In this document: positions 54,229 through 62,413 of the stretch, piece after piece
How the letters are laid out: the number at the start of each line of letters is the position of its first letter
Numbering within the stretch: the stretch's first letter is position 1
Source: JAUYIV01 sp035464675
GTDB taxonomy: Bacteria; Actinomycetota; Acidimicrobiia; Spongiisociales; UBA11373
Reading direction: 5' to 3'
DNA: 64,000 bases
Assembly (NCBI GenBank): GCA_035464675.1
Contig: DATHSA010000033.1
Span: forward strand, 1 to 64,000
Notes under the pieces: generated by a model
Seen by the model: the letters and a program-made list of their open reading frames with translations, nothing else
The model's database searches: none
Told to the model about the DNA's origin: nothing
Position numbers and translations under genes: made by a program

Positions 54229-54858
54229 GTGCAACACATCGTCGACACGGTTCTCGACAAGCTGGGGCCGCACGGCCTGGACACCATCGCCGGGAAGCTC
54301 GGCCTCGACCGGGCGGACGCAAAGCGAGGCGTGACCACGGCCGTCACCGCGCTGACCGGCGCCCTCGCCCACAATGCCTCCAAGCCGGAGGGGGCCAGGT
54401 CGCTCGACTCGGCACTCGAGCGGGACCACGACGGAGGGATCTTCGACAACCTCGGCGACTACCTCGGCGACTTCGCCGCCGGCCCGGGCAAGGCGATCCT
54501 CGGGCACGTCTTCGGAAGCAAGGAGCCGACGGTCGAGAAGGCCGTGGCCGACAAGTCGGGCCTTCCGCTCGACAAGGTGGTACCTCTCCTCACGATGGTG
54601 GCCCCCCTGGTGCTGGGCGCTCTCGGCAGGAGGAAGAAGGAGGAGAATCTCGACGCCTCACAGATGGCAACGACTCTCGCCGAAGAGCGCGCGGCGGCTG
54701 CGGAGAAGGACGACGGGGGCATCCTCGACACGGTGATGGGTGCCCTGGGCGGCCTCACCGGATCGGGTCAGTCGTCCGGAGGAGGCAGCAAGGGCGGCCT
54801 GGGGGGACTCTTGAACGCAATCGGGGGACTGTTCGGAGGGAAGAAGAAGGGGCCTTAG
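54229..54858 (+). CDS. DUF937 (YidB-like) protein
   Basis: 209 residues from GTG 54229 with GAGGAG 8 bases upstream. Two DUF937-type helical repeats (about residues 2-60 and 75-125) with the GHVFGSKEP loop and PLLTMVAPLVLGALGR, then a Gly/Ser/Lys-rich tail ending KKKGP. No signal peptide. YidB homologues have no firm function. It converges with the Tad operon across a strong terminator. Confidence 0.78.
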   Translation: MQHIVDTVLDKLGPHGLDTIAGKLGLDRADAKRGVTTAVTALTGALAHNASKPEGARSLDSALERDHDGGIFDNLGDYLGDFAAGPGKAILGHVFGSKEPTVEKAVADKSGLPLDKVVPLLTMVAPLVLGALGRRKKEENLDASQMATTLAEERAAAAEKDDGGILDTVMGALGGLTGSGQSSGGGSKGGLGGLLNAIGGLFGGKKKGP

Positions 54859-54873
54859 GCTCCCCTCGGTACG

Positions 54874-54894
54874 CCCCCCGTCCTCGACGGGGGG
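54874..54894. terminator. Bidirectional terminator between DUF937 gene and Tad operon
   Basis: CCCCCCGTC-CTC-GACGGGGGG: perfect 9-bp GC-only-like stem with 3-base loop, 16 bases after the DUF937 stop and 25 bases past the last Tad gene's stop. Confidence 0.8.
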
Positions 54895-54918
54895 AGACGC
54901 TGGCGACCGGTGGCCTCT

Positions 54919-55305
54919 TCATGGATCCAGCAGAAGTGCCGGCACGAACTCGGCCCTTCCTGTCGCCCGGACCGTGAACACTCCGAGCGGCCAGATCTCG
55001 ACCGTACGCTCCGTCGTCACCTCCACCGTTCGAGGCTCCCACGACTGGTCACGCTCGCACATGCACAGCACCACCCGGGCGCCGTTGAGCCGGGCGAACC
55101 GGATCGCCTCATCCACCGGCGGCCCCTTCGATCCGAAAGGCAGGAAGGTGATCGGGGCGGCGGCCAGAGCCGCGGCGTCCGCCGCGGTGCTTGCCTCCAC
55201 CCGGGCCCGCAGGTAGGCACCGACCGCGGCAAGCCCTACGGCGAGAACCAGTACCAGACCCATGACGCCGATGAGGGCCAGCGAGGCGCTTCCCCGATCG
55301 CTCAC
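54919..55305 (-). CDS. TadG-like / TIGR03816-type pilus or secretion protein
   Basis: 128 residues from GTG 55305 (GTGA overlap with TadE). N-terminal helix (residues 6-30) after DRGSASLALI, then RARVEASTAADAAALAAA, the pattern of Tad pseudopilins, and a soluble C half. It corresponds to the Rv3654c-type protein at the end of the actinobacterial Tad locus. Likely membrane-anchored minor pilin or assembly factor. Confidence 0.8.
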   Translation of the reverse strand: MSDRGSASLALIGVMGLVLVLAVGLAAVGAYLRARVEASTAADAAALAAAPITFLPFGSKGPPVDEAIRFARLNGARVVLCMCERDQSWEPRTVEVTTERTVEIWPLGVFTVRATGRAEFVPALLLDP

Positions 55306-55667
55306 TGCTCGACCCGCATCACGGCCCGTGCCACCAGGGTCACATCGAATCCGCCGAAGAGCGGAGCCGCCACCCGGTGGCGAAGACGCACCACCACCTC
55401 TGCGGTGCCACCCACCCGGTGCTCACGTGCCACCGACACCCGCGCCCGGGATCCGGTCTCGCCGCCGAGCGCCCGACGCACCGCCGCCACCGCCCGCTCT
55501 GGCTCGGGGGACGTGGCCGCCTCCCGCGCCCCTTCCCTCGCCGCGCTGCTCACCTCCAGCTGGACCCGCGCCGCCACCGCCACTTCGACCGCTGCCAGGA
55601 GGACCAGCAGGACCACGGGGAGGACGAGGGCGAACTCCACGGCGGCGGAGCCCCGATCGCGGCTCAC
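55302..55667 (-). CDS. TadE-like minor pseudopilin
   Basis: 121 residues from GTG 55667, which overlaps the pilin stop (GTGA). TadE signature RGSAAVEFALVLPVVLLVLLAAVEV at the N terminus (quoted in part: SAAVEFALVLPV), including Glu at position +5 of the processed type, followed by ARVQLEVSSAAREGAREAA. One helix with an outer C-terminal domain. It should support Flp pilus assembly. Confidence 0.88.
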   Translation of the reverse strand: MSRDRGSAAVEFALVLPVVLLVLLAAVEVAVAARVQLEVSSAAREGAREAATSPEPERAVAAVRRALGGETGSRARVSVAREHRVGGTAEVVVRLRHRVAAPLFGGFDVTLVARAVMRVEQ

Positions 55668-55831
55668 CCGCCACCCGTGGCGAAACCCCGCACCCTCTGA
55701 ATCACCGCGTCGAAGAAGGAGGGCAGGACGTCCGAGCCTGCAGCCCATGAGATGAGAGCGAGCGCGACTATTGCGGCGGCGACGATCACGAGGGCGTACT
55801 CCGCGGTCGCCTGGCCGAGTTCCGATGTCAT
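55664..55831 (-). CDS. Flp-type pilin subunit (DUF4244-like)
   Basis: 55 residues; ATG 55831 with AAGGTG about 6 bases upstream. Class IVb prepilin motif: Gly before the cleavage point and Glu-Tyr at +5/+6 (ELG/QATAEYALV), then a hydrophobic helix and a short C terminus (SFFDAVIQRVRG). It is the probable major pilin. It ends within the start of the TadE gene and follows TadC by 16 bases. Confidence 0.87.
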   Translation of the reverse strand: MTSELGQATAEYALVIVAAAIVALALISWAAGSDVLPSFFDAVIQRVRGFATGGG

Positions 55832-55847
55832 TGGAGGCACCTTTCCG

Positions 55848-56474
55848 TCAGGGAGTCGGACCGAGCCGCGCCAGGCCCTCCAGCACCGCAGGGCCCACCG
55901 CGAGGATCACGAACCCCGGAAGGATCAGCAGAGCCAGCGGGAGCAGCAGCCGCACCGGAAGCCGCCGTGCGGCCGCCATCCGGGCCGCGTGGTCCTCGTG
56001 ACGACGGGTCCGGGCAAAGGCGGTGATGGCGGAACCGAGCGGGGCCCCGCTGACCGCGGCGCCGGCGGCGACACGCGCCAGCCCTTCGAGCCTTCCGCGC
56101 GCCGCGGCGAGGCCCGCTGCCATCCCTCGCCTGTCGATCGATGCGACGAGATCATCGAGTTCGGACCGCAGGTCGTGATGAACATGAGGCGCCCCGGCCG
56201 CGATGGCCGCGCGGAGGCTCAGGCCCGCCGTCAGACCGAGCACCAGGAGGTCGGCGAGCACCGCGACGTCGGCGTCCGCACGTTGCTCCTCGAGCCGGGC
56301 CAGTCGTGCCCTGCGCCACCTGACCCGGGCCACGGTCACAGCTCCCGCAGCGGCACCTGCGATCGGCTCGGCCACGACCGCACCGCCGATGATGCCGGCC
56401 AAGAATGGGCGGCCTCGCCCGAGCCGAGGCCAGACCCATCCCGTGGCGACCGCCGCCACCACGATGATCGTCAC
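55848..56474 (-). CDS. TadC-like inner-membrane platform protein
   Basis: 208 residues from GTG 56474 (GTGA overlap with TadB). T2SSF fold: soluble part with LADLLVLGLTAGLSLRAAIAA and LGSAITAFARTRRHEDHAARMA, and two or three membrane helices, ending LLPLALLILPGFVILAVGP. With TadB it forms the pilus assembly platform in the membrane. Confidence 0.85.
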   Translation of the reverse strand: MTIIVVAAVATGWVWPRLGRGRPFLAGIIGGAVVAEPIAGAAAGAVTVARVRWRRARLARLEEQRADADVAVLADLLVLGLTAGLSLRAAIAAGAPHVHHDLRSELDDLVASIDRRGMAAGLAAARGRLEGLARVAAGAAVSGAPLGSAITAFARTRRHEDHAARMAAARRLPVRLLLPLALLILPGFVILAVGPAVLEGLARLGPTP

Positions 56475-57142
56475 GACGCCCTCTGCAGCATCGCCCACAC
56501 CACGCCCACACCGACGAGTTGGAACCCGACGCCAAGAGCGACGATGAGACCGAGCGCGGGATCGGATGCAGGCGAGAGTCGCCCGGTTGCGGCCATCCCG
56601 ACGAGGACGAGCACCGGCAGTCCGGCAACCACCGCGGCCGAGGCCCGGGCCTGCGCGGTCAGCGCCCTTCTTTCCCTCCGGAGAGCCGCCTCGTCGGACG
56701 CCCGCACCGCGAGGATGTCGAACATCGTCGCCGTGGGTCCCCCCACGGTGGCCGCCATGTGCCAGGCGGCGGCAGAGAGGCGCCCGAAGGTGGGAAGTGC
56801 CTCCGCCAACCGGGGGGCAACCCGATCCGCGGACATCCCGGCAGCCGCCAGACGCGCCGCGGGCCGGAGGTCCAGGCGCGGGGCCCGGGATGCCGCCGCC
56901 ACCAGCGCGAAGCGCGGCGGAGCGCCCGCGGCGAGCTCGGAGGCAAGGCCCCCGAGAAACGCCGCCTCGTCGTCGGGGGTCCGCACCGGGTGCCGTTCCC
57001 TCCGTCGGCGGAGCGCCCACACCGCCATCGCGACACCGGCGAGCGCTGGATGGGTGACAGCCGCCACTCCCAGGGCGACCGCAGCGAAGGGCACTCCCCC
57101 GAGGAGAGCAATCGCCGCCACCACCATTGCGGTCAGGGCCAC
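56471..57142 (-). CDS. TadB-like inner-membrane platform protein
   Basis: 223 residues from GTG 57142 (10-base overlap with TadA); ATG 57127 is an alternative. N-terminal helices (residues 1-45), soluble T2SSF region (AAFLGGLASELAAGAPPRFAL and a later alpha-helical AALRRERRALTAQARASA), then two helices at the C terminus. Shorter than TadB of Gram-negatives, normal for actinobacterial Tad loci. Confidence 0.83.
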   Translation of the reverse strand: MALTAMVVAAIALLGGVPFAAVALGVAAVTHPALAGVAMAVWALRRRRERHPVRTPDDEAAFLGGLASELAAGAPPRFALVAAASRAPRLDLRPAARLAAAGMSADRVAPRLAEALPTFGRLSAAAWHMAATVGGPTATMFDILAVRASDEAALRRERRALTAQARASAAVVAGLPVLVLVGMAATGRLSPASDPALGLIVALGVGFQLVGVGVVWAMLQRAS

Positions 57143-58179
57143 TGTCGTCGCACCCCATCGGTCCCGACTTCACTCATGGCGACGATCTGGCGATGCCCAT
57201 CGCGGCGCTCGAGTTGCACGATCAGGTCGATGGCCGAACGCAGCATCCGGCGGACCGCCTCGGCGGGAAGGTTGCGATCGGCGGTGAGTGCCAGCGTCTC
57301 CAGCCTCCACAATGCCTCCTCGGGCCCGTTGGCGTGGACCGTTCCCATCGACCCGGCATGACCCGTGCTCATCGCCTGGATCAAGTCGAATGCCTCCGAC
57401 CCGCGGACCTCGCCGACCACTATCCGATCGGGCCGCATCCGCAGCGCGTGGCGGACCAGGGTCCGCAGCGTGATCTCCCCGGCACCCTCGGCGTTGGGCG
57501 GGCGGGCCTCCAGCCGGACCACGTGCCCCGAGAGCCGAAGCTCGGCGGCGTCCTCGATGGTGACCACGCGTTCGTCGTTCGCAATCGCCCGGGATAGGAC
57601 GTTGAGCAGCGTCGTCTTCCCCGACCCCGTCCCGCCTGAGACGAGAAGATTCCGTCGCTCGATCACGGCACCTTCGAGGAGCGACGCCGCCTCCCGCGCG
57701 AGTGCCCCCTGCTCGACCAGGTCGTCGAGGGTCTCGACCACGGCGACGAAGCGGCGGATGGCGACCGCCGGTCCGTCGACGGCGGCCGGCGGGATGATCG
57801 CGTGGAGGCGGGACCCGTCGGGAAGACGGGCATCGACCGCCGGCGAGGCCCTGTCGAGGCGAAGCCCGAGCGGGGCGATCACCCTCTCGACGGCGGCGAC
57901 CACGGCCTCTGGACCGGAGAAGCGCACGTCGGCGCGCTCGAGGGCGCCGCGCCTCTCGATCCACACCTCGTCGGGTGCGTTGACCAGCACGTCCGACACC
58001 TCGGGATCGGCGAGCAGTGGCTCGAGAACTCCTAGTCCCACCAGTTCCATGGCTGCGGAGATCGCTGCGTCGGGCTCGAGGGGTGCCTCCACCTGGGCGA
58101 TTCGCCGGGAAGCCAGGATCACCTCTCGAGGACGAAGCGGCACCTCCGAATCGAGGAGGCGTTCGACGATCCGGTTCAC
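57133..58179 (-). CDS. TadA-type secretion ATPase (TIGR03819 family)
   Basis: 348 residues. Start GTG 58179 overlaps the CpaE-like stop (GTGA); the frame runs open further up without coding character. Walker A SGGTGSGKTTLLN (about residue 170), Asp box VTIEDAAELRL, Walker B DRIVVGEVRG and His box MSTGHAGSMGTVHAN. It hexamerises and drives pilin polymerisation through TadB/TadC. Confidence 0.93.
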   Translation of the reverse strand: MNRIVERLLDSEVPLRPREVILASRRIAQVEAPLEPDAAISAAMELVGLGVLEPLLADPEVSDVLVNAPDEVWIERRGALERADVRFSGPEAVVAAVERVIAPLGLRLDRASPAVDARLPDGSRLHAIIPPAAVDGPAVAIRRFVAVVETLDDLVEQGALAREAASLLEGAVIERRNLLVSGGTGSGKTTLLNVLSRAIANDERVVTIEDAAELRLSGHVVRLEARPPNAEGAGEITLRTLVRHALRMRPDRIVVGEVRGSEAFDLIQAMSTGHAGSMGTVHANGPEEALWRLETLALTADRNLPAEAVRRMLRSAIDLIVQLERRDGHRQIVAMSEVGTDGVRRQWP

Positions 58180-58733
58180 TCCGGCCACGGAAGCCCCCAC
58201 GCACTCCGCCAGGCCCGGACCCAACGATCCTTCGGCCCGGGTCTCCGACCATCGAGCAGCGACCGAACCGTTGCGGTGGAGGGGACCGGCAGGCGCACCC
58301 CGATCCCGGGGAGGCGGGCGAACGAGGGCGTGGCCTGGAAGACGGCCGGGCCTTCGTGCGGACCGAAGAGATCCGCCGGAAGATGAAGCCTCACCGGGAC
58401 CACCGGCATCGACAGGCCCGCCGGAGCGGGACGCGGCGGAAGCCTCAGCACCACCCGCGGATGATGCGCGAGCAGAGCCTCGACCACCCTCCACGCGTCT
58501 CCCGGGCTGACACCGCCGTTGCGGAGGACGGCGACGCCGCGCCGGGGCGTGAGGTCGTCCTTGGTGACCCCGTCCTCGACGAGATCGGCGAGTGAGCGGG
58601 CTCCCGGGTACCGGGGGCCGAGGGGATCGAGATCGACGACCGCTGCATCGCCCGCCGCCAGGGCCAGCCCGAGTGGAGCGAGCGCGCCAAGCAGCCCGTC
58701 CTCCGGCGTCCACACGGCGAGCGCCGGATGCAT
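58176..58733 (-). CDS. CpaE-like protein without ATPase motifs (TIGR03815-like position)
   Basis: 185 residues from ATG 58733. It holds the gene place of the Rv3660c/CpaE-like protein upstream of TadA, but lacks the N-terminal receiver part and any deviant Walker A; what remains, AALAAGDAAVVDLDPLGPRYPG and RGVAVLRNGGV, resembles the MinD-like core with its Asp-containing strand. It may be a degraded localisation factor. It heads the Tad operon and is leaderless. Confidence 0.65.
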   Translation of the reverse strand: MHPALAVWTPEDGLLGALAPLGLALAAGDAAVVDLDPLGPRYPGARSLADLVEDGVTKDDLTPRRGVAVLRNGGVSPGDAWRVVEALLAHHPRVVLRLPPRPAPAGLSMPVVPVRLHLPADLFGPHEGPAVFQATPSFARLPGIGVRLPVPSTATVRSLLDGRRPGPKDRWVRAWRSAWGLPWPE

Positions 58734-58739
58734 GCGGGC

Positions 58740-58768
58740 AACCTATGTCGCTGGGGCCCTCTGCTCAA
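58740..58768 (-). promoter_or_regulatory. Tad operon promoter: TTGAGC-17-TAGGTT
   Basis: Minus strand: TTGAGC (58763-58768), 17 bases, TAGGTT (58740-58745), 6 bases, ATG 58733. Spacing is ideal and the mRNA would be leaderless. Confidence 0.6.
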
Positions 58769-58818
58769 GGGGGCTGTGAGGGCCACTTCCGAGACATCGA
58801 TGGCACACTGAGACCGCA

Positions 58819-59595
58819 ATGGAGGCCGCATTCTTCGATCTCGACAAGACGGTGATCGCCCGATCGTCCACCCTGGCGTTCACCGGTCGGCTGTACAAGG
58901 CGGGGATGCTCCGCCGGCACACACTCATCCGCGCCGGCATGGGGCAGCTGATGTACATGCTGTTCGGAGCCGACGAGGACCAGCTGGCGAAGGCACGCGA
59001 CGCCATGCTCCAGCTGACCAAGGGGTGGGACCGCGCCGAAATCGAGCGAATCGTCGAGGAGGCGCTCGAGGAGGTCGTCGCCCCCATCGTCTACGCCGAG
59101 GCCCTCTTCCTGATCGACGAGCACATGCGGGAGGGGCGCAAGGTGTTCATCGTCTCGGCCAGCCCCCACGAGGTGGTACATCCACTCTCGCGATACATCG
59201 GTGTCGAAGACGTGATCGCCACCCGGGCCAGGGTGGACGGGGAGGGTCGATACACCGGAGAGGTGGAACTCTATGCCTACGGGCCCGACAAGGCCAACGC
59301 TGTCCGGGCGGTGGCCGAGGAACAGGGTATCTCCCTCGAGAACTCGTACGCCTACTCGGACAGCGCCACCGACATCCCCCTGCTCGAACTGGTCGGACAT
59401 CCCCATGCGGTGAACCCCGAAAAGGAACTCCGGGCCGTGGCCGAGGAGCGGGGCTGGCCGATCCTGGAGTTTCAGCGGCAGGTCAGCCTCACCGAGCGCC
59501 TCACCCGGCCGGTCCCCCTCATATCGGGTGCAACGGTCGCCGCCGTGATCGGAGCGGCGATCGCATGGGTGCTTCTGCGGAAGAAGCGCGGGTAG
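58819..59595 (+). CDS. HAD-IB family hydrolase, membrane-tailed (Rv3661-like)
   Basis: 258 residues. HAD motif I FFDLDKT (DxDxT), motif II VSAS, motif III/IV AYSDSATDIPLLE. Between them an alpha-helical cap (about residues 20-100). A C-terminal transmembrane helix (residues 233-252, AAVIGAAIAWVLLRKKRG) anchors it. In Mycobacterium the homologue also lies next to the Tad locus. SerB-like phosphatase activity is likely; substrate not known. Confidence 0.87.
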   Translation: MEAAFFDLDKTVIARSSTLAFTGRLYKAGMLRRHTLIRAGMGQLMYMLFGADEDQLAKARDAMLQLTKGWDRAEIERIVEEALEEVVAPIVYAEALFLIDEHMREGRKVFIVSASPHEVVHPLSRYIGVEDVIATRARVDGEGRYTGEVELYAYGPDKANAVRAVAEEQGISLENSYAYSDSATDIPLLELVGHPHAVNPEKELRAVAEERGWPILEFQRQVSLTERLTRPVPLISGATVAAVIGAAIAWVLLRKKRG

Positions 59596-59659
59596 CCCGT
59601 CGCCCGTCGCCGGTCACCCGTCCCCCACAGCCGCGGGGAGCCGGGGCTGGGGACCGGGA
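59596..59659. repeat. CCCGTCGC repeat with GGGGCTGGGG arm
   Basis: Left units CGTCGCC, CGTCGCC, GGTCACC (59598-59620), right GC-rich segment CCGGGGCTGGGGACCGGG (59641-59658). It fills the gap before msrA. Confidence 0.6.
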
Positions 59660-59690
59660 ACACCGCTCCCCCACCTACCGTTCTAGAAGC

Positions 59691-60323
59691 ATGTTCCGAT
59701 CCAAGTCAGAGATGATCTCCGCCTCCGACGCCCTCGAGGGGCGCTCCGAGGCGATCCCCACCACCGATACCCACTTCGTCAATGGCAATCCCATCCATCC
59801 GCCGTTCCCGGAAGGGATCGAGACCGCCGTCTTCGGGATGGGCTGTTTCTGGGGGGCCGAGAAGCTCTTCTGGGAGACCCCCGGCGTGTACAGCACGGCC
59901 GTCGGCTACGCCGGCGGCTTCACCCCCAATCCCACCTATGAGGAGGTGTGCTCCTCGCTGACCGGGCACACCGAGGTGGTGCTGGTCGCCTTCGACCCTG
60001 AGAAGGTCTCCTACGACCGGATCCTCGAGCTGTTCTGGGAGAACCACGACCCCACCCAGGGAATGCGCCAGGGCGCCGATCGGGGCACCCAGTACCGCTC
60101 GGCCATCTACACGCAGTCCGACGAGCAGGTCGATGCCGCCAAGCGCAGTCGCGACATGTTCCAGGGGGCGTTGAAGCAGTCCGGAATGGGCGAAATCACC
60201 ACCGAGATCAAACCGCTCGGCGAGTTCTACTACGCCGAGGGCTACCACCAGCAGTACCTGGCGAAGAACCCGAACGGGTATTGCCCGGATCATTCGTGTG
60301 GAGTCCGGTTTCCGGGCGCCTGA
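59691..60323 (+). CDS. msrA: Peptide methionine sulfoxide reductase A
   Basis: 210 residues from ATG 59691; TACCGT at 59676-59681 is a likely -10, 9 bases upstream. Active-site GMGCFWGAEKLFW with the catalytic Cys near residue 52, followed by GYAGG and GHTEVV. C-terminal resolving Cys in GYCPDHSCGV. The first about 45 residues are an extension as in E. coli MsrA. It repairs methionine-S-sulfoxide in oxidised proteins. Confidence 0.96.
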   Translation: MFRSKSEMISASDALEGRSEAIPTTDTHFVNGNPIHPPFPEGIETAVFGMGCFWGAEKLFWETPGVYSTAVGYAGGFTPNPTYEEVCSSLTGHTEVVLVAFDPEKVSYDRILELFWENHDPTQGMRQGADRGTQYRSAIYTQSDEQVDAAKRSRDMFQGALKQSGMGEITTEIKPLGEFYYAEGYHQQYLAKNPNGYCPDHSCGVRFPGA

Positions 60324-60330
60324 TCCCCGT

Positions 60331-61617
60331 CTACCCGGCCGCCCCCAGTCCATCACCCTCGCGATAGCCCTGAGCGGCTCGCTCGAGAACCTCGAGGGTG
60401 CGGCGGGCGATCCGGCGCCAGCCGAAGGTACGGCGGGCCCAACGGGCGCCGTCGATCTCGAGGCGTTCTCGCAGCCGCGGATAGCGGAGTGGCATGGACA
60501 GCATGACGCCGAACTCCTGGGGTCGCTTGGGGTCGGCGAAGAGCGCCTGGCCGCCGAAGTCGAACATCTCCTCGAGGCCGCCATGGACCGTGGCGACGCA
60601 GGCGGTGCCGGAGGCCATCGCTTCGATCGCCGTCATGCCGAACGGCTCATAACGGGAAGGCAGGGCGAACACGGTCGCGGCGCGGTAGTGGTCGGCCATC
60701 TGATCGTCGGGGATGTAGCCCCGCCAGTCGATGTGGTCCTCGACACCGAGATCGGCGGCGAGCTTCTGCCAGCGCTCGACGCGGCGCCTGTCGGTGTCGG
60801 AGTCGGCCCCGACCGCAAGCACGAGGCGGGCGTCGTCGACCGCCTCCCTGAGCGTGGGCAGAGCCCTGATGAGCAGGTCGTACCCCTTGTTGGCCGCCGC
60901 CCGGCCCACCGTGTAGACGTCGTGGCGCTCGAAGTCGAGGCGCTTCCTTATCGTCGAGAGCCGCTCCGCGGGCACGGGGGTGTAGGTTCGCTCGTCGATC
61001 CCCGGCGGGATCATGGCCAGATGGCGCGAGGGCACCTCGTAGCGCTTCTCGAGGATCGTCACCTGCTGCGGTGTGGTGGCGATCACGTGGTCCGATCGCC
61101 GGTACACCAGGAACTCCTTGTGGATGCGCTCTTCGAACCGGTAGTCCGACTCGATCTGCTGGGGATCGCCCTTCATGTCCTTGCGCTTCCACCAGCCCAG
61201 CGAGTGGGGAGTGTGCACATGGGGTAGGTCGCGCTCCTCGGCTATGTGCTGCCCGGCCCAGCCGGCGTCCCAGTAGTGCGAGGAGATCAGGGCGTACTCC
61301 CTCCCGAGATCCTCACGCCGCCGGAGGAACTCGGAGACGAAGCCATGGATGTGATCGTGCATGTCCTCCTTGCGGATGAACTCCGACCCGCCGAACGGGA
61401 TCCGCCATACCCGGAGACGCGGGCCCATGTCGTCGAGCTCGGGCTGGTCCTCGAAGCGCCGGGTGACGATGTCGACGTCGTAGCCCATCTCGGAGAGTCG
61501 CTCGGCGAGTCGCAGCACGAACACCACCTGGCCTCCGGTATCCGGGAGCCCGAGCTCGGGCTCGGCGGCGACGTATCCGTGGAGCGAGAGCATCAGGATG
61601 CGTGACTCGAGGTTCAT
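60331..61617 (-). CDS. Sucrose-phosphate synthase-like GT4 glycosyltransferase
   Basis: 428 residues from ATG 61617 (ATGA overlap with the phosphatase gene). N-terminal DTGGQVVFVLRLAERL, HVHTPHSLGWWKR, and donor site EPFGMTAIEAMASGTACVAT with the EX7E pair match bacterial sucrose-phosphate synthases. It would join UDP- (or ADP-) glucose and fructose-6-phosphate. The phosphatase domain fused in plants is absent; a separate gene supplies it. Other GT4 sugar donors cannot be excluded. Confidence 0.82.
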   Translation of the reverse strand: MNLESRILMLSLHGYVAAEPELGLPDTGGQVVFVLRLAERLSEMGYDVDIVTRRFEDQPELDDMGPRLRVWRIPFGGSEFIRKEDMHDHIHGFVSEFLRRREDLGREYALISSHYWDAGWAGQHIAEERDLPHVHTPHSLGWWKRKDMKGDPQQIESDYRFEERIHKEFLVYRRSDHVIATTPQQVTILEKRYEVPSRHLAMIPPGIDERTYTPVPAERLSTIRKRLDFERHDVYTVGRAAANKGYDLLIRALPTLREAVDDARLVLAVGADSDTDRRRVERWQKLAADLGVEDHIDWRGYIPDDQMADHYRAATVFALPSRYEPFGMTAIEAMASGTACVATVHGGLEEMFDFGGQALFADPKRPQEFGVMLSMPLRYPRLRERLEIDGARWARRTFGWRRIARRTLEVLERAAQGYREGDGLGAAG

Positions 61618-62300
61618 GCGAATGCTCCTGCCGCCGTCAGTCCTTCGAGCACTCCCAGCGCTTGACGGCCCCGGGCGAGGTGAACGGGAATGTCCTGGAC
61701 CCTGCGCAGCAACTCGAAACGGGCATTGCCCACAGCAACGCCGAACCCCACGCGCAAGAGGTCCCAGTCGTTGGCCGAGTCGCCGGAGGTCACGACACGT
61801 GTCAGCGGGACACGGAGGCGGCGTGCCACATAGCGGGCTGCGGCGGCCTTGCCGGCGGCACGCGGCAGCACGTCGAAGTTCGAGGGCGCCGACTCGATCA
61901 CCTGGATGGCGAGACGGGTGCCGAAGACGGCCCTGCGCGCCTCGTGCCATCGGTCCGGGGGAACGGTGAAGCTGACCTTGTGGCTGCCCTGGTACTCGTC
62001 GATGTGCGGCTCGAAGCCGTGACCGGCGAGCGCGTCATGGATCCGTTGTCGGTCCCAGTGACCGAAGCGTGACGCCCAGCCGAGGGCACGGCGACCGGCG
62101 ATCTCGACCTCGGTGCCCAACGCCCCGATGAAGCCCCGCGGCCGGAAACCGGTGATCCCCTCGAAGGAGGCGGAGACGCTCTTCACGGGGCGGCTGGAGT
62201 TGACGACGACACCCACCTCGGGATGACCCGCGAGGTACCGCGTAAGCCGACGCAGCCCGTCGGGGTGCCCGAGCAGGGTGTCGTCGGCGTCAGAGACCAG
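61614..62300 (-). CDS. Sucrose-phosphate phosphatase-like HAD protein, start codon unclear
   Basis: About 228 residues if read from CTG 62300. HAD motif I (VSDADDTLLG) lies at 62271-62297, so the GTG/ATG-type start at 62216 would remove the nucleophile. Upstream the frame is open to a TAG at 62361-62363 but has no ATG, GTG or TTG; ATT 62342 or CTG 62300 would be needed, or the sequence has an indel. Motif II VVNSSRP, motif IV VTSGDSANDWDLL. It would dephosphorylate sucrose-6-phosphate. Coupled by ATGA to the synthase gene. Confidence 0.75.
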   Translation of the reverse strand: MVSDADDTLLGHPDGLRRLTRYLAGHPEVGVVVNSSRPVKSVSASFEGITGFRPRGFIGALGTEVEIAGRRALGWASRFGHWDRQRIHDALAGHGFEPHIDEYQGSHKVSFTVPPDRWHEARRAVFGTRLAIQVIESAPSNFDVLPRAAGKAAAARYVARRLRVPLTRVVTSGDSANDWDLLRVGFGVAVGNARFELLRRVQDIPVHLARGRQALGVLEGLTAAGAFA

Positions 62301-62413
62301 AAGCCACGACGCCTCGGGGTCGTCACCTGGAGGTTCGCGAATGAGGCGCGGGCCGGTTGCCTAGGCCCATGAGGACCATACCCCGGGGGTGACCCGAGGC
62401 AAACCGGACAGTT

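Noticed and set aside
58179..58713. N-terminal extension of TadA to about 526 residues
   Set aside because: The upstream part is an out-of-frame reading of the CpaE-like gene; the GTGA overlap at 58176-58179 marks a better start.
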